Assembly: GCA_903955385.1 (NCBI GenBank)
Contig: CAJBNH010000024.1
Coordinates: forward strand, 112,816-176,815
Direction of reading: 5' to 3'
Source: an uncultured Myxococcales bacterium
Lineage (GTDB): Bacteria > Myxococcota_A > UBA9042
DNA length: 64,000 bases
The notes below the pieces were generated by a model. That model was not told the DNA's origin. It ran no database searches and worked only from the letters and a program-made list of their open reading frames with translations. Position 1 is the stretch's first letter. Each line of letters starts with the position of its first letter. The position numbers and the translations under genes are program-made. Positions 34,797-43,575 of this stretch are shown one piece after another.

Positions 34797-35413
34797 TCGC
34801 GTATCTGCGTGGGATTTGTCAGGCGGTGGACGAAGAGGGCATCGTGGTCGACGTGCATGGCGTCGGCTACCGCGTCTTCCTGTCGGAACGCGACCGCGCG
34901 CTGCACCAACCGGGCGGTGACGCCGAAGTCCTGATCCACACCATCGTTCGCGAGGATGCGTTTGCCCTCTACGGCTTCGCGACTGCCGCAGCGCGCGACC
35001 TGTTCGTGCTGCTGTTGTCGGTGTCCGGCGTCGGTCCCAAGGGCGCGCTGGCCCTGTTGTCCGCCATGACGCCTCAGGAATTGGCCGCCGCGGTCGAGGG
35101 TGAGCGTCTGGCCCTGCTGACCAAGGCCAAGGGCATCGGCAAGCGCACGGCAGAGCTGATCGTCGTCAAGCTGCGTGGTCGGTTGCCCGTGGAGCTGCTG
35201 GTCCCTGTGGCGCGTGTGACGGGCACCGGAACTCCGGCCGCAGAGGCCAACGTGCCGGCGATGAACCGCGACGTGCTCAGCGCGCTCGCGAATCTCGGGT
35301 ACAAGGCGGTCGTTGCCGAAGCCGCGCTGGCCCAGGCGCGCGAATCGGGCGCGGGACCGGGCTTTGATGCGGTGCTGCGGGCCACGCTGGCGCTGCTGCG
35401 GCGTCCGGGATAG
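34793..35413 (+). CDS. ruvA: Holliday junction branch migration protein RuvA
   Basis: 206 residues. It starts with the conserved MIAYLRGICQAVDEEGIVVDV OB-fold (domain I) and has the helix-hairpin-helix pair VSGVGPKGALALLS and AKGIGKRTAELIVVKL (domain II). The C-terminal domain III that contacts RuvB follows a Pro/Ala linker. It overlaps ruvC by four bases and is 30 bases before ruvB. RuvA tetramers hold the junction for the RuvB motor. Confidence 0.96.
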   Translation: MIAYLRGICQAVDEEGIVVDVHGVGYRVFLSERDRALHQPGGDAEVLIHTIVREDAFALYGFATAAARDLFVLLLSVSGVGPKGALALLSAMTPQELAAAVEGERLALLTKAKGIGKRTAELIVVKLRGRLPVELLVPVARVTGTGTPAAEANVPAMNRDVLSALANLGYKAVVAEAALAQARESGAGPGFDAVLRATLALLRRPG

Positions 35414-35443
35414 CTTGACGACACCCAGTGCGAGGCAGGACCC

Positions 35444-36487
35444 ATGGCCGTGCAGATGCGCTCCCCGGATGACCCGCTGACCTCGGTGCCCGCCGAGCCC
35501 GCCGCCGACCGCGTGCTGCGGCCGCGCTCGTTCGACGAGTACGTGGGCCAAGAGCCGATCCTGCGCAACCTGCAGGTCTTCATCCAGGCGGCACGACAGC
35601 GAGGCGAGCCGCTGGATCACATGTTGTTCTGCGGGCCTCCGGGGTTGGGCAAGACGACGCTGGCGTGCCTGATCGCGGGTGCCATGGGCCGCAACCTGGT
35701 GCTGACCTCCGGTCCCGCCATCGAGCGCAAGGGCGACCTCGCGGGTATCCTGACCGGCTTGGGCGAAGGCGACGTGCTCTTCATCGACGAGATCCACCGG
35801 CTGACCGCCGTCGTTGAAGAGAACCTCTACCCGGCGATGGAGGACTTTTCGTTCGACATCGTGATTGGCGACGGCCCCCACGCCCGCACCGTCAAGCTGC
35901 CCCTGCCCAAGTTCACGCTGCTGGGCGCCACTACGCGCACGGGGCTGCTGACGGGGCCACTGCGGGACCGCTTCGGCTACGTCGCGCGCCTGAACTTCTA
36001 TTCGTCGGAGGAACTGGCGCGCGTTGTGCGGCGCTCGGCCGAGGTCCTCAACGTCCACCTGACGTCGGACGGCGCGCTGGAGATCGCCAAGCGATCACGC
36101 GGAACGCCTCGGATTGCCAATCGTTTGTTGCGACGCGTGCGCGACTTTGCCGAGGTGCAGGGCACTCCGTCGGTGGACGCGAAGACCGCATCGGCGGCGC
36201 TGGAGCTGCTCGAGGTCGACAAGGCCGGCTTCGACGCGATGGACCGCAGCTACCTGCACAAGCTGATCGTGCTGTTCGGCGGCGGTCCGGTCGGCATCGA
36301 CACGATGTCGTCGGCGTTGGGCGAGCAGCGGGACACGCTGGAAGACGTCTACGAGCCCTTCCTGTTGCAGCAGGGGTACATCGCTCGCACGCCTCGCGGT
36401 CGCGTCGCGCTGGCCCGCGCTTGGGAGCACCTTGGCCTGACGCAGCCAAAGCCGGACGACGAGAGCGGGCAGCCGCGGCTGTTCTGA
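35444..36487 (+). CDS. ruvB: Holliday junction DNA helicase RuvB
   Basis: 347 residues from the ATG at 35444. N-terminal [18 protein letters not shown], Walker [10 protein letters not shown], Walker [10 protein letters not shown], the RuvB beta-hairpin region [12 protein letters not shown], sensor [18 protein letters not shown] and the winged-helix C terminus ([10 protein letters not shown]) are all present. It is the hexameric motor that drives branch migration with RuvA and RuvC. Third gene of the ruvCAB operon. Confidence 0.97.
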   Translation: MAVQMRSPDDPLTSVPAEPAADRVLRPRSFDEYVGQEPILRNLQVFIQAARQRGEPLDHMLFCGPPGLGKTTLACLIAGAMGRNLVLTSGPAIERKGDLAGILTGLGEGDVLFIDEIHRLTAVVEENLYPAMEDFSFDIVIGDGPHARTVKLPLPKFTLLGATTRTGLLTGPLRDRFGYVARLNFYSSEELARVVRRSAEVLNVHLTSDGALEIAKRSRGTPRIANRLLRRVRDFAEVQGTPSVDAKTASAALELLEVDKAGFDAMDRSYLHKLIVLFGGGPVGIDTMSSALGEQRDTLEDVYEPFLLQQGYIARTPRGRVALARAWEHLGLTQPKPDDESGQPRLF

Positions 36488-36517
36488 CCGACCGGCGGCA
36501 GCAGGCACGGGGGTGCG

Positions 36518-36862
36518 ATGGTGACCTCAGAGGCAAGCGACGAGCTGCAAGTTGCCGTCACGGGGGAGGACGGCCGCGTATTCTTGGCCGTGCGAGCGCA
36601 GCCCGGAGCCAAGCGGTCGGCGGTCCTTGGGATGCACGGTGGACGCTTGCGGATCGCGGTGCAGGCGCCTCCGGTGGACGGCAAGGCCAACACCGCGCTG
36701 CTGTCGTGGTTGGCGGAAGTGCTGCAAGTGCCCGCGCGGCAGGTGATTCTGGCGGGTGGTCAAGGCTCGCGAGACAAGCGGGTGGAGATTCAGGCTTCGC
36801 GGGCGCAGGTCCTCGAACGGCTGCGAACGGAGTGCTTGAAAGGGCAAACGAGTCGAAATTGA
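36518..36862 (+). CDS. DUF167/YggU family protein
   Basis: 114 residues. The family signature is clear: VRAQPGAKRSAVLG, LRIAVQAPPVDGKANTALLSWLAE and LAGGQGSRDKRVEI. The fold is a small alpha/beta domain; function is unknown, although the family is widespread and often near housekeeping genes. It starts 30 bases after ruvB and probably belongs to the ruv operon. Confidence 0.9.
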   Translation: MVTSEASDELQVAVTGEDGRVFLAVRAQPGAKRSAVLGMHGGRLRIAVQAPPVDGKANTALLSWLAEVLQVPARQVILAGGQGSRDKRVEIQASRAQVLERLRTECLKGQTSRN

Positions 36863-36892
36863 TCCTCTACAGACCTGCCGACCCCCGTCGCC

Positions 36893-36921
36893 TTGCTCGA
36901 CAGGCGGCGATCGCCTAGATT
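36893..36921 (+). promoter_or_regulatory. Candidate sigma-70 promoter of the kinase-TPR gene
   Basis: TTGCTC (36893-36898), a 17-base spacer and TAGATT (36916-36921) end 30 bases before the ATG at 36952. Confidence 0.5.
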
Positions 36922-36951
36922 GCCCCCACCACGGACCCAGGGCTCCCTCGC

Positions 36952-39900
36952 ATGGCCGAACCCAACCTTCAGAATCGCAACGACGCGGACGAACTTCCGC
37001 CCTCTTCGCTCGTCGACAACATGTACCGCGTCGTGCGCCTGATCGGCCGCGGCGGCATGGGGTCGGTGTACGAGGCTGAGGACATTCGTCTCGGTCGTCC
37101 CGTCGCCCTCAAGGTCTTGCGCTCTGACCTTGCGCGCCAGCTGCAGGCCGACGAACGGTTCTTGCAGGAAGCCAAGATCCTTGCGCGCATTCGCTCTCCC
37201 TTCGTCGCGACGGTCTACTCGATTGGCGCCACCGCCGCGGGCCGCACGTACATCGCGATGGAGTACATCGAGGGCGAGTCCTTGGGCGATCTGCTGGACC
37301 GTGAGCGTTGGCTGCCCCTGCCGCGCGCCGCCCGCATTGCCCAGCGCGTGTGCGAAGCCCTCATGGAAGCCCACAAGTTGGGGATCATCCACAGGGATCT
37401 GAAGCCGGACAACATCCTGCTGACTCGCATTGGGTCGGTGGACGACTACGTCAAGGTCGTGGATCTCGGGCTTGCGAAGCACATCGCCACCGCCGGTGTC
37501 CCCTTCGAGCCGAAGATGACGCAGCACCAGAAGCTCGTCGTCGGCACGCCCGCGTACATGAGTCCAGAGCAGGCGGCCGGTCAGCAGGTCAGCCCCGCAA
37601 GCGACCTGTACTCCCTTGCGGTGATCTTCTACGAGATGATCTGCGGCAAGCTGCCCATCGACGGTGAGTCGCCACAGGACTTCCTGCGCGCCCACCAGCT
37701 GCAGCCGCCGGTTCCACTGGCGCAACGCCGCACCGATATTGTCTTCCCGCCCCAAGTGGATGCGTTCTTCCAGCGCACGCTTGCGAAGTCGCCCACCGAC
37801 CGTCCGGCCGATGCGCGGATGTTTGTCACCGAACTCGAGCGGTTGGAAGGCATCGTCGCCGAGTCGCGCCACGCCAAGTCGGTGCCGACGGCTGCCCGCA
37901 TTGCCCGGCGCCATGGCACGGCACTGGTGCCGGTCATCGAGGCTCTGGATGCCGGGCTCGAGCGAGCCAAGGACCGCGTCCGCTTGGAGCTGGCGGGCCT
38001 GGCGGCGCCGCAGCCGGGAAGCTTGTATGAGAGCTTCGACGCCTTCGTGGGACACGTGGCCGAGCGGGCCGACGCCCCCGTCGTCTACCGCGTTCGGGTG
38101 CCGCCAGGTTCGGACCGGCTCCCGCTCGCGTGTCTGTTCGACGACATCCGCCAGCGCTCCGGCCTTTACGACGACGAAGCGCCCTCGACGGCCCGCCGCA
38201 AGCTGCTCTCCTGGGTTCAGGGGCTGATGCCCGACCGTCCGGACCGGGCCAGCCAGGTGGCGCACTTGATTGGCCTGTTCCTGCGGGTGGAGTTTCCGGA
38301 CTCGCCTCACCTCTCGCACGCGCGCGCAGCTCCGGACGTTGCCAGAACCGCCGCGCTTGGTGCGCTGGCCGACACGTTGCGAGGGATTGCCGGCCGCAGC
38401 CTGCTCGTCATCATCGTCGAGCGTGCGGACCAGCTGACCGAGACCGAAGCGACGTTTGTGCGGCGGCTGTTGCGTCAGCTCGGCGCCGCTCCCGTTCTGG
38501 TGGCGCTTGGCTGGGTTGGCCCGGTGGACGGCGTTCCTGCCGGGTTCATGGGGACGCTTGCGTCGGCAGCGATTGCTGCGGTCCCTGCCGACGACGCGCG
38601 CCCGTACGCCCCGTTGGAGCCGGGCATGGCCCGCACGGTCGCGGCCATCACGCATCTGGGCATGCCCATTTGGCCCGATCTGGTGGAAGCAGCCGTCGGC
38701 ATGCCCGTGGCGAGCCACATGGCGCAGCTCGTCGCTCAGGGCAACCTTCGGCCGATGCCGTACAGTCACCTGTCGACCCAAGTGGAGTATTTGCTTGGTG
38801 AATCGCCGCAGGCCCCGGACCCGGACGCAAGACCGGTACGGCTCGACTACGAAAGTGCGCTGTCCTGGATCTACGCGCAGTCGCAAGACCGTCTCGCCCT
38901 CTGGGCGACGCGCGTGTCTCGCTTGGAGGCCAGTGCGGGTGACCTCGTCCACGCCGCGGCACACGCGCGAATGGCGGCCGACCTCGCGCGGTCTCTGGGA
39001 GCCACGTCGGAGGCCGTCGAGGGCTTTGAGCGGGCGCGGTCGTTGGCGCTGACGCTGGAGGCGAGCGGTGACCAGACGCACGGAGCGCTGGAGCTTGCCG
39101 AGGCGGCGATTGGCCTGACAGGAACGCTGTTTGCCCGCGGGGACTTTGGTCCGGCGGGAGAGCGGGCGCTCGAGGCGATCGAGCACCTGCGCGGACTGAC
39201 CGACCTGCGCGAAGAAGACTGGTATCGTCTTGGTGTGCCGTTGCTGTCGACTTGGGCGATGGCCGAAGCGGCATACGGTCGCCCCGAACTGCCGGTTCCC
39301 GCACTGGCCGGCCAGATCGATCTGATCAACCAATCCCACTCTGCGATTGCCACCGACCAGCTGCTGCAAGTGCGCCTGGCCTTGGGCGTCTGTCTCGAAG
39401 GCGCCGGCGACCCACGCGCCGCGCTCGAGGTTTGGACTGACGCGCTCGATTCCCTGCCGTTGGCAGCGGATCCGGTGAGGTTCTCTGAGCTGACGCGGCG
39501 CATCTCGGAGGCCTACCGCGCCTTGGGCGACGGCGAGTTGGCCGTGCGGCACGCCCGCAAGTCGTTGGCCGCGGCCCGCGATGCACGCAACCTGCTGCTT
39601 GAAGTGGCGTCGTTGCGGGCACTTGCACTCGCGCTGCGGGACATCGGCGAGCTGGACGACGCTGAAGCACAGCTGGGCGAGGCCCTCAACGCGGTCGGTC
39701 GAGTCGATCAGCATCGGCTGGCGGCGGAGATCCTGGTGTTGCAGGCCGCAGTACTGCAAGCGCGTGGTGCGACGGAACAGGCGGACGCGGCCTTGGCCAA
39801 GGCGTGTCGCGCCTTTGCGGCGATGGCGGATCTGGCGGGCTTGTCGGACGCCCTGCGGCAACGCGGTGAGATCCAGATGACTTTCGGCATCTACGCGCGA

Positions 39901-40269
39901 GCACAGGCTTTCGCCGAAGAGGCTGCGCGTCAGGCCGTGCTGGCTGCTGACGTTCCCTTGCACATTCACGCGTTGCTGCTGATGGCCCGTGCGGCTGCGG
40001 CATCCGGTGCTTCGGACGTGGCCCACAACACGATGGAAACGGCGTTCCACATGGTGGCGACCGACGTGCCGACGGTGGAGCGGGCCGACTGCATGGTGGT
40101 GCTGGCGGATCTCTTGGAAGCCGGAGTGCTGACGTCTGAGCAGAAGCCCACGGCGCTGCTGCAAGATGCCCAAGCGCTGTACCGTGAGGTGGGCTCGCAG
40201 GCAGAGGCGGATCGTCTGGCGCGGAGACTTCGCGCGATGCGGGCCTCATCGTTCCGCGAGCTTAGCTGA
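36952..40269 (+). CDS. Ser/Thr protein kinase fused to a P-loop-less ATPase-like module and TPR repeats
   Basis: 1105 residues, cytoplasmic. Residues ~24-290 are a eukaryote-like kinase: IGRGGMGSVYEA (~31), VALKVL, IHRDLKPDNILL (~146), DLGLAKH in place of DFG, and SPEQAAG. The middle (~330-620) resembles the AAA_16-type ATPase found in kinase-ATPase-TPR proteins of Myxococcota: SLLVIIVERADQLTETEA looks like a Walker B region. Where a P-loop should be there is only APQPGSLYESF, so nucleotide binding is doubtful. From ~650 onward helical TPR-like repeats continue to the end (LRDIGELDDAEAQLGEALNAVG). It is probably a signalling hub that binds client proteins through the TPRs. It ends nine bases from the convergent folE. 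Confidence 0.9.
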   Translation: MAEPNLQNRNDADELPPSSLVDNMYRVVRLIGRGGMGSVYEAEDIRLGRPVALKVLRSDLARQLQADERFLQEAKILARIRSPFVATVYSIGATAAGRTYIAMEYIEGESLGDLLDRERWLPLPRAARIAQRVCEALMEAHKLGIIHRDLKPDNILLTRIGSVDDYVKVVDLGLAKHIATAGVPFEPKMTQHQKLVVGTPAYMSPEQAAGQQVSPASDLYSLAVIFYEMICGKLPIDGESPQDFLRAHQLQPPVPLAQRRTDIVFPPQVDAFFQRTLAKSPTDRPADARMFVTELERLEGIVAESRHAKSVPTAARIARRHGTALVPVIEALDAGLERAKDRVRLELAGLAAPQPGSLYESFDAFVGHVAERADAPVVYRVRVPPGSDRLPLACLFDDIRQRSGLYDDEAPSTARRKLLSWVQGLMPDRPDRASQVAHLIGLFLRVEFPDSPHLSHARAAPDVARTAALGALADTLRGIAGRSLLVIIVERADQLTETEATFVRRLLRQLGAAPVLVALGWVGPVDGVPAGFMGTLASAAIAAVPADDARPYAPLEPGMARTVAAITHLGMPIWPDLVEAAVGMPVASHMAQLVAQGNLRPMPYSHLSTQVEYLLGESPQAPDPDARPVRLDYESALSWIYAQSQDRLALWATRVSRLEASAGDLVHAAAHARMAADLARSLGATSEAVEGFERARSLALTLEASGDQTHGALELAEAAIGLTGTLFARGDFGPAGERALEAIEHLRGLTDLREEDWYRLGVPLLSTWAMAEAAYGRPELPVPALAGQIDLINQSHSAIATDQLLQVRLALGVCLEGAGDPRAALEVWTDALDSLPLAADPVRFSELTRRISEAYRALGDGELAVRHARKSLAAARDARNLLLEVASLRALALALRDIGELDDAEAQLGEALNAVGRVDQHRLAAEILVLQAAVLQARGATEQADAALAKACRAFAAMADLAGLSDALRQRGEIQMTFGIYARAQAFAEEAARQAVLAADVPLHIHALLLMARAAAASGASDVAHNTMETAFHMVATDVPTVERADCMVVLADLLEAGVLTSEQKPTALLQDAQALYREVGSQAEADRLARRLRAMRASSFRELS

Positions 40270-40278
40270 CCGCACTTG

Positions 40279-40830
40279 TCAGCGGTGCGTCGGATTGATC
40301 AGCTGCATCAGCTCTGCACGCGTCGCAGGATTGTCGCGGAACACCCCGAACATGGCACTGGTCACCGTCACCGCGGCGGGCTTGCGCACACCGCGCACGG
40401 CCATGCACATGTGCGTCGCCTCGATCACCACCGCCACGCCGGCGGGCTCCAGCGCGCTTTGCAGCGCCGCGGCGATCTGAGTCGTCATGCGCTCTTGCAC
40501 TTGCAGGCGGCTGGCAAAAACATCGACCACGCGAGCGAGCTTGGACAGTCCGACGACCTTGCCTTTCGGCAGGTAGGCCACGTGCGCCTTGCCGATGAAG
40601 GGCAGCATGTGGTGCTCGCACAGGCTGGAGAAGTCGATGTCTCGCACCAGCACGATCTCTTCGTTGGCCTCGGTGAAGATCGCGGATCGAATGATCTTCT
40701 CCGCATCCTCGGCGTAGCCTCGGGTCAGCCACTTCATCGACTCGGCCACGCGGTGCGGCGTTCGCAGCAGTCCCTCGCGCTCAGGGTCTTCTCCCAACTG
40801 CACGAGCATCTGGCGGATGAGGTCTTCCAC
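40279..40830 (-). CDS. folE: GTP cyclohydrolase I
   Basis: 183 residues from a GTG at 40830, fixed by the AGGAGAG site four bases upstream and by the family length. Motifs are [20 protein letters not shown] (zinc and substrate site), [20 protein letters not shown] and [14 protein letters not shown]. It converts GTP to dihydroneopterin triphosphate, the first step of tetrahydrofolate synthesis; folP of the same pathway is at 51656-52501. Confidence 0.96.
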   Translation of the reverse strand: MEDLIRQMLVQLGEDPEREGLLRTPHRVAESMKWLTRGYAEDAEKIIRSAIFTEANEEIVLVRDIDFSSLCEHHMLPFIGKAHVAYLPKGKVVGLSKLARVVDVFASRLQVQERMTTQIAAALQSALEPAGVAVVIEATHMCMAVRGVRKPAAVTVTSAMFGVFRDNPATRAELMQLINPTHR

Positions 40831-40943
40831 GGTTCTCTCCTGATCTTCGACTCGTTTGGGCGCGGCAGGGGATTTCGTTTGCGCTCGAGGCGTGGGATGA
40901 GCCGTGCCGGGCAGTGGATGCGCCGACGACGGGCCATCTCGCC

Positions 40944-42200
40944 TCAGGGGCCAACCTTGGCCCGCGTGTTGCAGCGGGCAGCGGCGGCTTGCACGAGGGA
41001 GAGCGACGACGACCCCAGCTCCGTGACGCGCTCGACGGTGGCGGTCAGACTGTAATGGGCCAGTTGCCGGTCCACTTCTCGCTGCACGGCATCTCCGTCG
41101 CGCGTCTTGCGGCACAGCTCGTCCGCAAGCGCCTGGACGACGATCGCCCGCACCATCAGCGCTTCGGCCTCCTCGATGCGTTCACCCTCGACCCCGTTGG
41201 CTCGCAGCAGGTCGCGCAGTCGTGCCGCCTCTGCCAGCGCCCGACCCGGCCGACCGTCGTCCAGCGCCACCTCCGCAAGGTTCTTGTGGATTTGTGGCAC
41301 GCCGGGCTTCAGACGCTCGGCCTGCTCCAAGGCGGCGGTCGCCCCTTCATAGTCTCGTTCCCGGTGGCGAGCGGCGGCGAGCGCGTTCCACGCCTGTACG
41401 CTGTCGGGAGTGACCTGGATGGCCCGTCGCAGGACCTCCAGCGCTTTCTTCGACTCGCCCTTCTCGACCAGCAGCAGGCCCAGATCCCGCAGCGCCTCAG
41501 GGTGTTGCGGGTCGATCGCAAGGCACTTGCCAAAGGCGACCTCGGCCAGATCGTTCTCACCCGCAACCGTCAGCACCTGCGCCAGCTCCAGCCAGGCATC
41601 CGGACTCTGCGGCGCCAGCTGCGTCGCGCGGTGGGCGGACTCCAGCGCTTGGGGAACCCGCCCACGGCCCAGCAGTGACCGCGCCATCTGCACGTGCAGC
41701 TGCGCGTGATCGGGATGGAAGCGCAGCGTGTTCGAGACGACCTCACCGGCCATCACAAACTCCCTGCGTCCCAACAGGATCTCGGACATGCGCACCGCCG
41801 ACGCCGCGTCGGACGGCACCAGCCGCATTCGTTTGGCGTACATCGACAGCGCATCGTCGTCGCGTCCGGCACCGTCGAAGGCCCGCGCCAGCGCCCCGGC
41901 AACCTCGGGGTCCGTTGGGTGCTTCTCGGCCACGGGGCGCAGCAGGGTCACCGCTTCGGAGTGACGCCCCCGCAGCATCAGTGTGTCGGCCAAGGCAAGG
42001 ATCGCCAGCAGGTCGCCACCTTCGGCAAGTGGCGCAAGTGCCTCTTCGGCCTCGGGAAGCCTGCCATCGTCGCGCAGGGCCAGCGCCCGTTGCAGCTCAG
42101 AGCTTGGGCCGGTCGCCACGTTTCCGGCGCCGCAGCCCACGGACAGCGCGACCGCCCAGAGGAGCCAGAAGCGCATGATCGTGAGGAGGGGCTGACGCAT
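40944..42200 (-). CDS. TPR-repeat lipoprotein
   Basis: 418 residues; the start at 42200 or the in-frame ATG at 42176 both precede the signal peptide [15 protein letters not shown] with lipobox LSVGC, and neither has a clear ribosome site. The mature part is a chain of about nine tetratricopeptide repeats (for example [26 protein letters not shown] broken over two helices), followed by a ~100-residue helical end containing [10 protein letters not shown]. Probably a periplasmic scaffold. It lies 113 bases downstream of nothing co-directional except folE, whose start it precedes, so a loose operon with folE is possible. Specific partner unknown. Confidence 0.8.
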   Translation of the reverse strand: MRQPLLTIMRFWLLWAVALSVGCGAGNVATGPSSELQRALALRDDGRLPEAEEALAPLAEGGDLLAILALADTLMLRGRHSEAVTLLRPVAEKHPTDPEVAGALARAFDGAGRDDDALSMYAKRMRLVPSDAASAVRMSEILLGRREFVMAGEVVSNTLRFHPDHAQLHVQMARSLLGRGRVPQALESAHRATQLAPQSPDAWLELAQVLTVAGENDLAEVAFGKCLAIDPQHPEALRDLGLLLVEKGESKKALEVLRRAIQVTPDSVQAWNALAAARHRERDYEGATAALEQAERLKPGVPQIHKNLAEVALDDGRPGRALAEAARLRDLLRANGVEGERIEEAEALMVRAIVVQALADELCRKTRDGDAVQREVDRQLAHYSLTATVERVTELGSSSLSLVQAAAARCNTRAKVGP

Positions 42201-42299
42201 GCGCCACAGGTATCACGCCCCGCCATCAGGCTCAACGGCTGGCGGCGTCGTGCGCCTGAGCCTATCCTGCGACCCGCCGCATCGCCCCGAGGTCGCACC

Positions 42300-42995
42300 A
42301 TGCCAGCCGTCGAAGAAATTCTGGTGCACATCAGGGGGTTCTCTGCCGATGCGCCCACGCTTGCCGGTGCGATTGCCCTTCAGGCCGACCCGTTTGCTCC
42401 TCTGGCGATCCTGTCGCACCCGCACCCCGCGTTCGGCGGCACGATGGACAACAAGGTCGTGCACCATCTGGCGCGCAGACTCAACGAGCACGGCTTCTCG
42501 ACCCTGCGGTACCAGTTCCGGGGGGTGGGGCAGAGCGAAGGCGTGCACGACGGCCGCGGCGCTGAGGTGACGGACGTTCTGGCGGCGATCGTTCACGGGG
42601 CTGAGCGCACCCACGGTCCGGTGTGGCTGGTCGGCTACTCGTTTGGTTCGTGGATGTCGGCCGCAGCGGCCGGGAGGTGGCTGCGGACCGGCGCGCGCGG
42701 CGTCGACCCGGGGAGGTTGCAGCGGCTGGTTCTGGTCGCGCCACCGTTGTCGATCTACGAGATCGCTGTGGACCCGCGGGTTGAAACGGTGGCGTTGTTG
42801 GGCGATCGCGACGAGTTCTGCTCTACCGACGCCTTCGCAGCGTGGGCCGACGGTCTGCGTCGAGAGAGACAGGGCGTGCCCAAGGCTCAGCCCGTTCACA
42901 CCGGCGTGCTTCCGGGCTGCGTCCACGGCTTTCACCAGTGTCTGCGCCCGCTGTGGGGCCTGTGGCAAGCGATCGACCCGGGGCTGCAGCCGTAA
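42300..42995 (+). CDS. Alpha/beta hydrolase
   Basis: 231 residues from the ATG at 42300 (CGAGGTCG upstream). The order HPHPAFGGTMDNKVV, FRGVGQSEG, nucleophile elbow GYSFGSW, LLGDRDEF with the acid, and GCVHGF with the His matches the KANL3/Tex30-like or dienelactone-hydrolase-like serine hydrolases. All three triad residues are visible (Ser of GYSFG, Asp of GDRDE, His of VHGF). Cytoplasmic; substrate unknown. Divergent from the TPR lipoprotein. Confidence 0.85.
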   Translation: MPAVEEILVHIRGFSADAPTLAGAIALQADPFAPLAILSHPHPAFGGTMDNKVVHHLARRLNEHGFSTLRYQFRGVGQSEGVHDGRGAEVTDVLAAIVHGAERTHGPVWLVGYSFGSWMSAAAAGRWLRTGARGVDPGRLQRLVLVAPPLSIYEIAVDPRVETVALLGDRDEFCSTDAFAAWADGLRRERQGVPKAQPVHTGVLPGCVHGFHQCLRPLWGLWQAIDPGLQP

Positions 42996-43001
42996 GTCCT
43001 T

Positions 43002-43376
43002 TCAGCGCAGGCCGTATTTTGCCCGGTTCGCTCGCACCTGTTCCTTGGTGGGCTGGCCGGCATGATGCGGATGGCCGTCGGCACTGCGGTCAAGGCGCGC
43101 GACGCAGAACTGCTCGGGATGCTGGACGATCTTCGCATTCAGCGCGGCATCCTCGGCGAGCAGATCGGGCATCTCGCGGTCCTCGAAGATCGCCTGCCAC
43201 GGGCACTCAGGCTCGCACGCCGCGCAGCTGATGCACTCGCCGGGGTGGATGTAGAGCATGTTCGGCAGATCGGCGGTGGGTGCGGAGGCGAGTGCGTAGA
43301 TGCACTCCACGGGGCACACGTCGGCGCAGGCCTTGTCTACGCAGTCGATGCACAAGCGGGTGATCACGTAGGCCAT
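43002..43376 (-). CDS. Seven/eight-iron ferredoxin (two-cluster)
   Basis: 124 residues from the ATG at 43376 (GGAGACCCG upstream). The first motif CIDCVDKACADVCPVECI and the second CISCAACEPECP resemble the FdxA/FdI-type bacterial ferredoxins with one 3Fe-4S or 4Fe-4S and one 4Fe-4S cluster. A C-terminal extension of ~50 residues (AADGHPHHAG-like, His-rich) is typical of these longer ferredoxins. It transfers electrons in the cytoplasm; partner unknown. It is convergent with the hydrolase, seven bases apart. Confidence 0.9.
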   Translation of the reverse strand: MAYVITRLCIDCVDKACADVCPVECIYALASAPTADLPNMLYIHPGECISCAACEPECPWQAIFEDREMPDLLAEDAALNAKIVQHPEQFCVARLDRSADGHPHHAGQPTKEQVRANRAKYGLR

Positions 43377-43575
43377 CGGGTCTCCTGAAGCAGTCGATGG
43401 CGCCCATGATCGCGCACGGCTGCCTGAACTCCAAGCCCTGCGCACCCGTGCGCAAGCAATTCGTCCAGGGGACGTGATCGATCGCAGTGAACGTGATTGA
43501 ATGCGCGGCACGCTGCGGCGTTGAAAGGGCCAGACGGCGATGTCGCCCCACGCTCCCTGCGCCAAGGAGACCATC

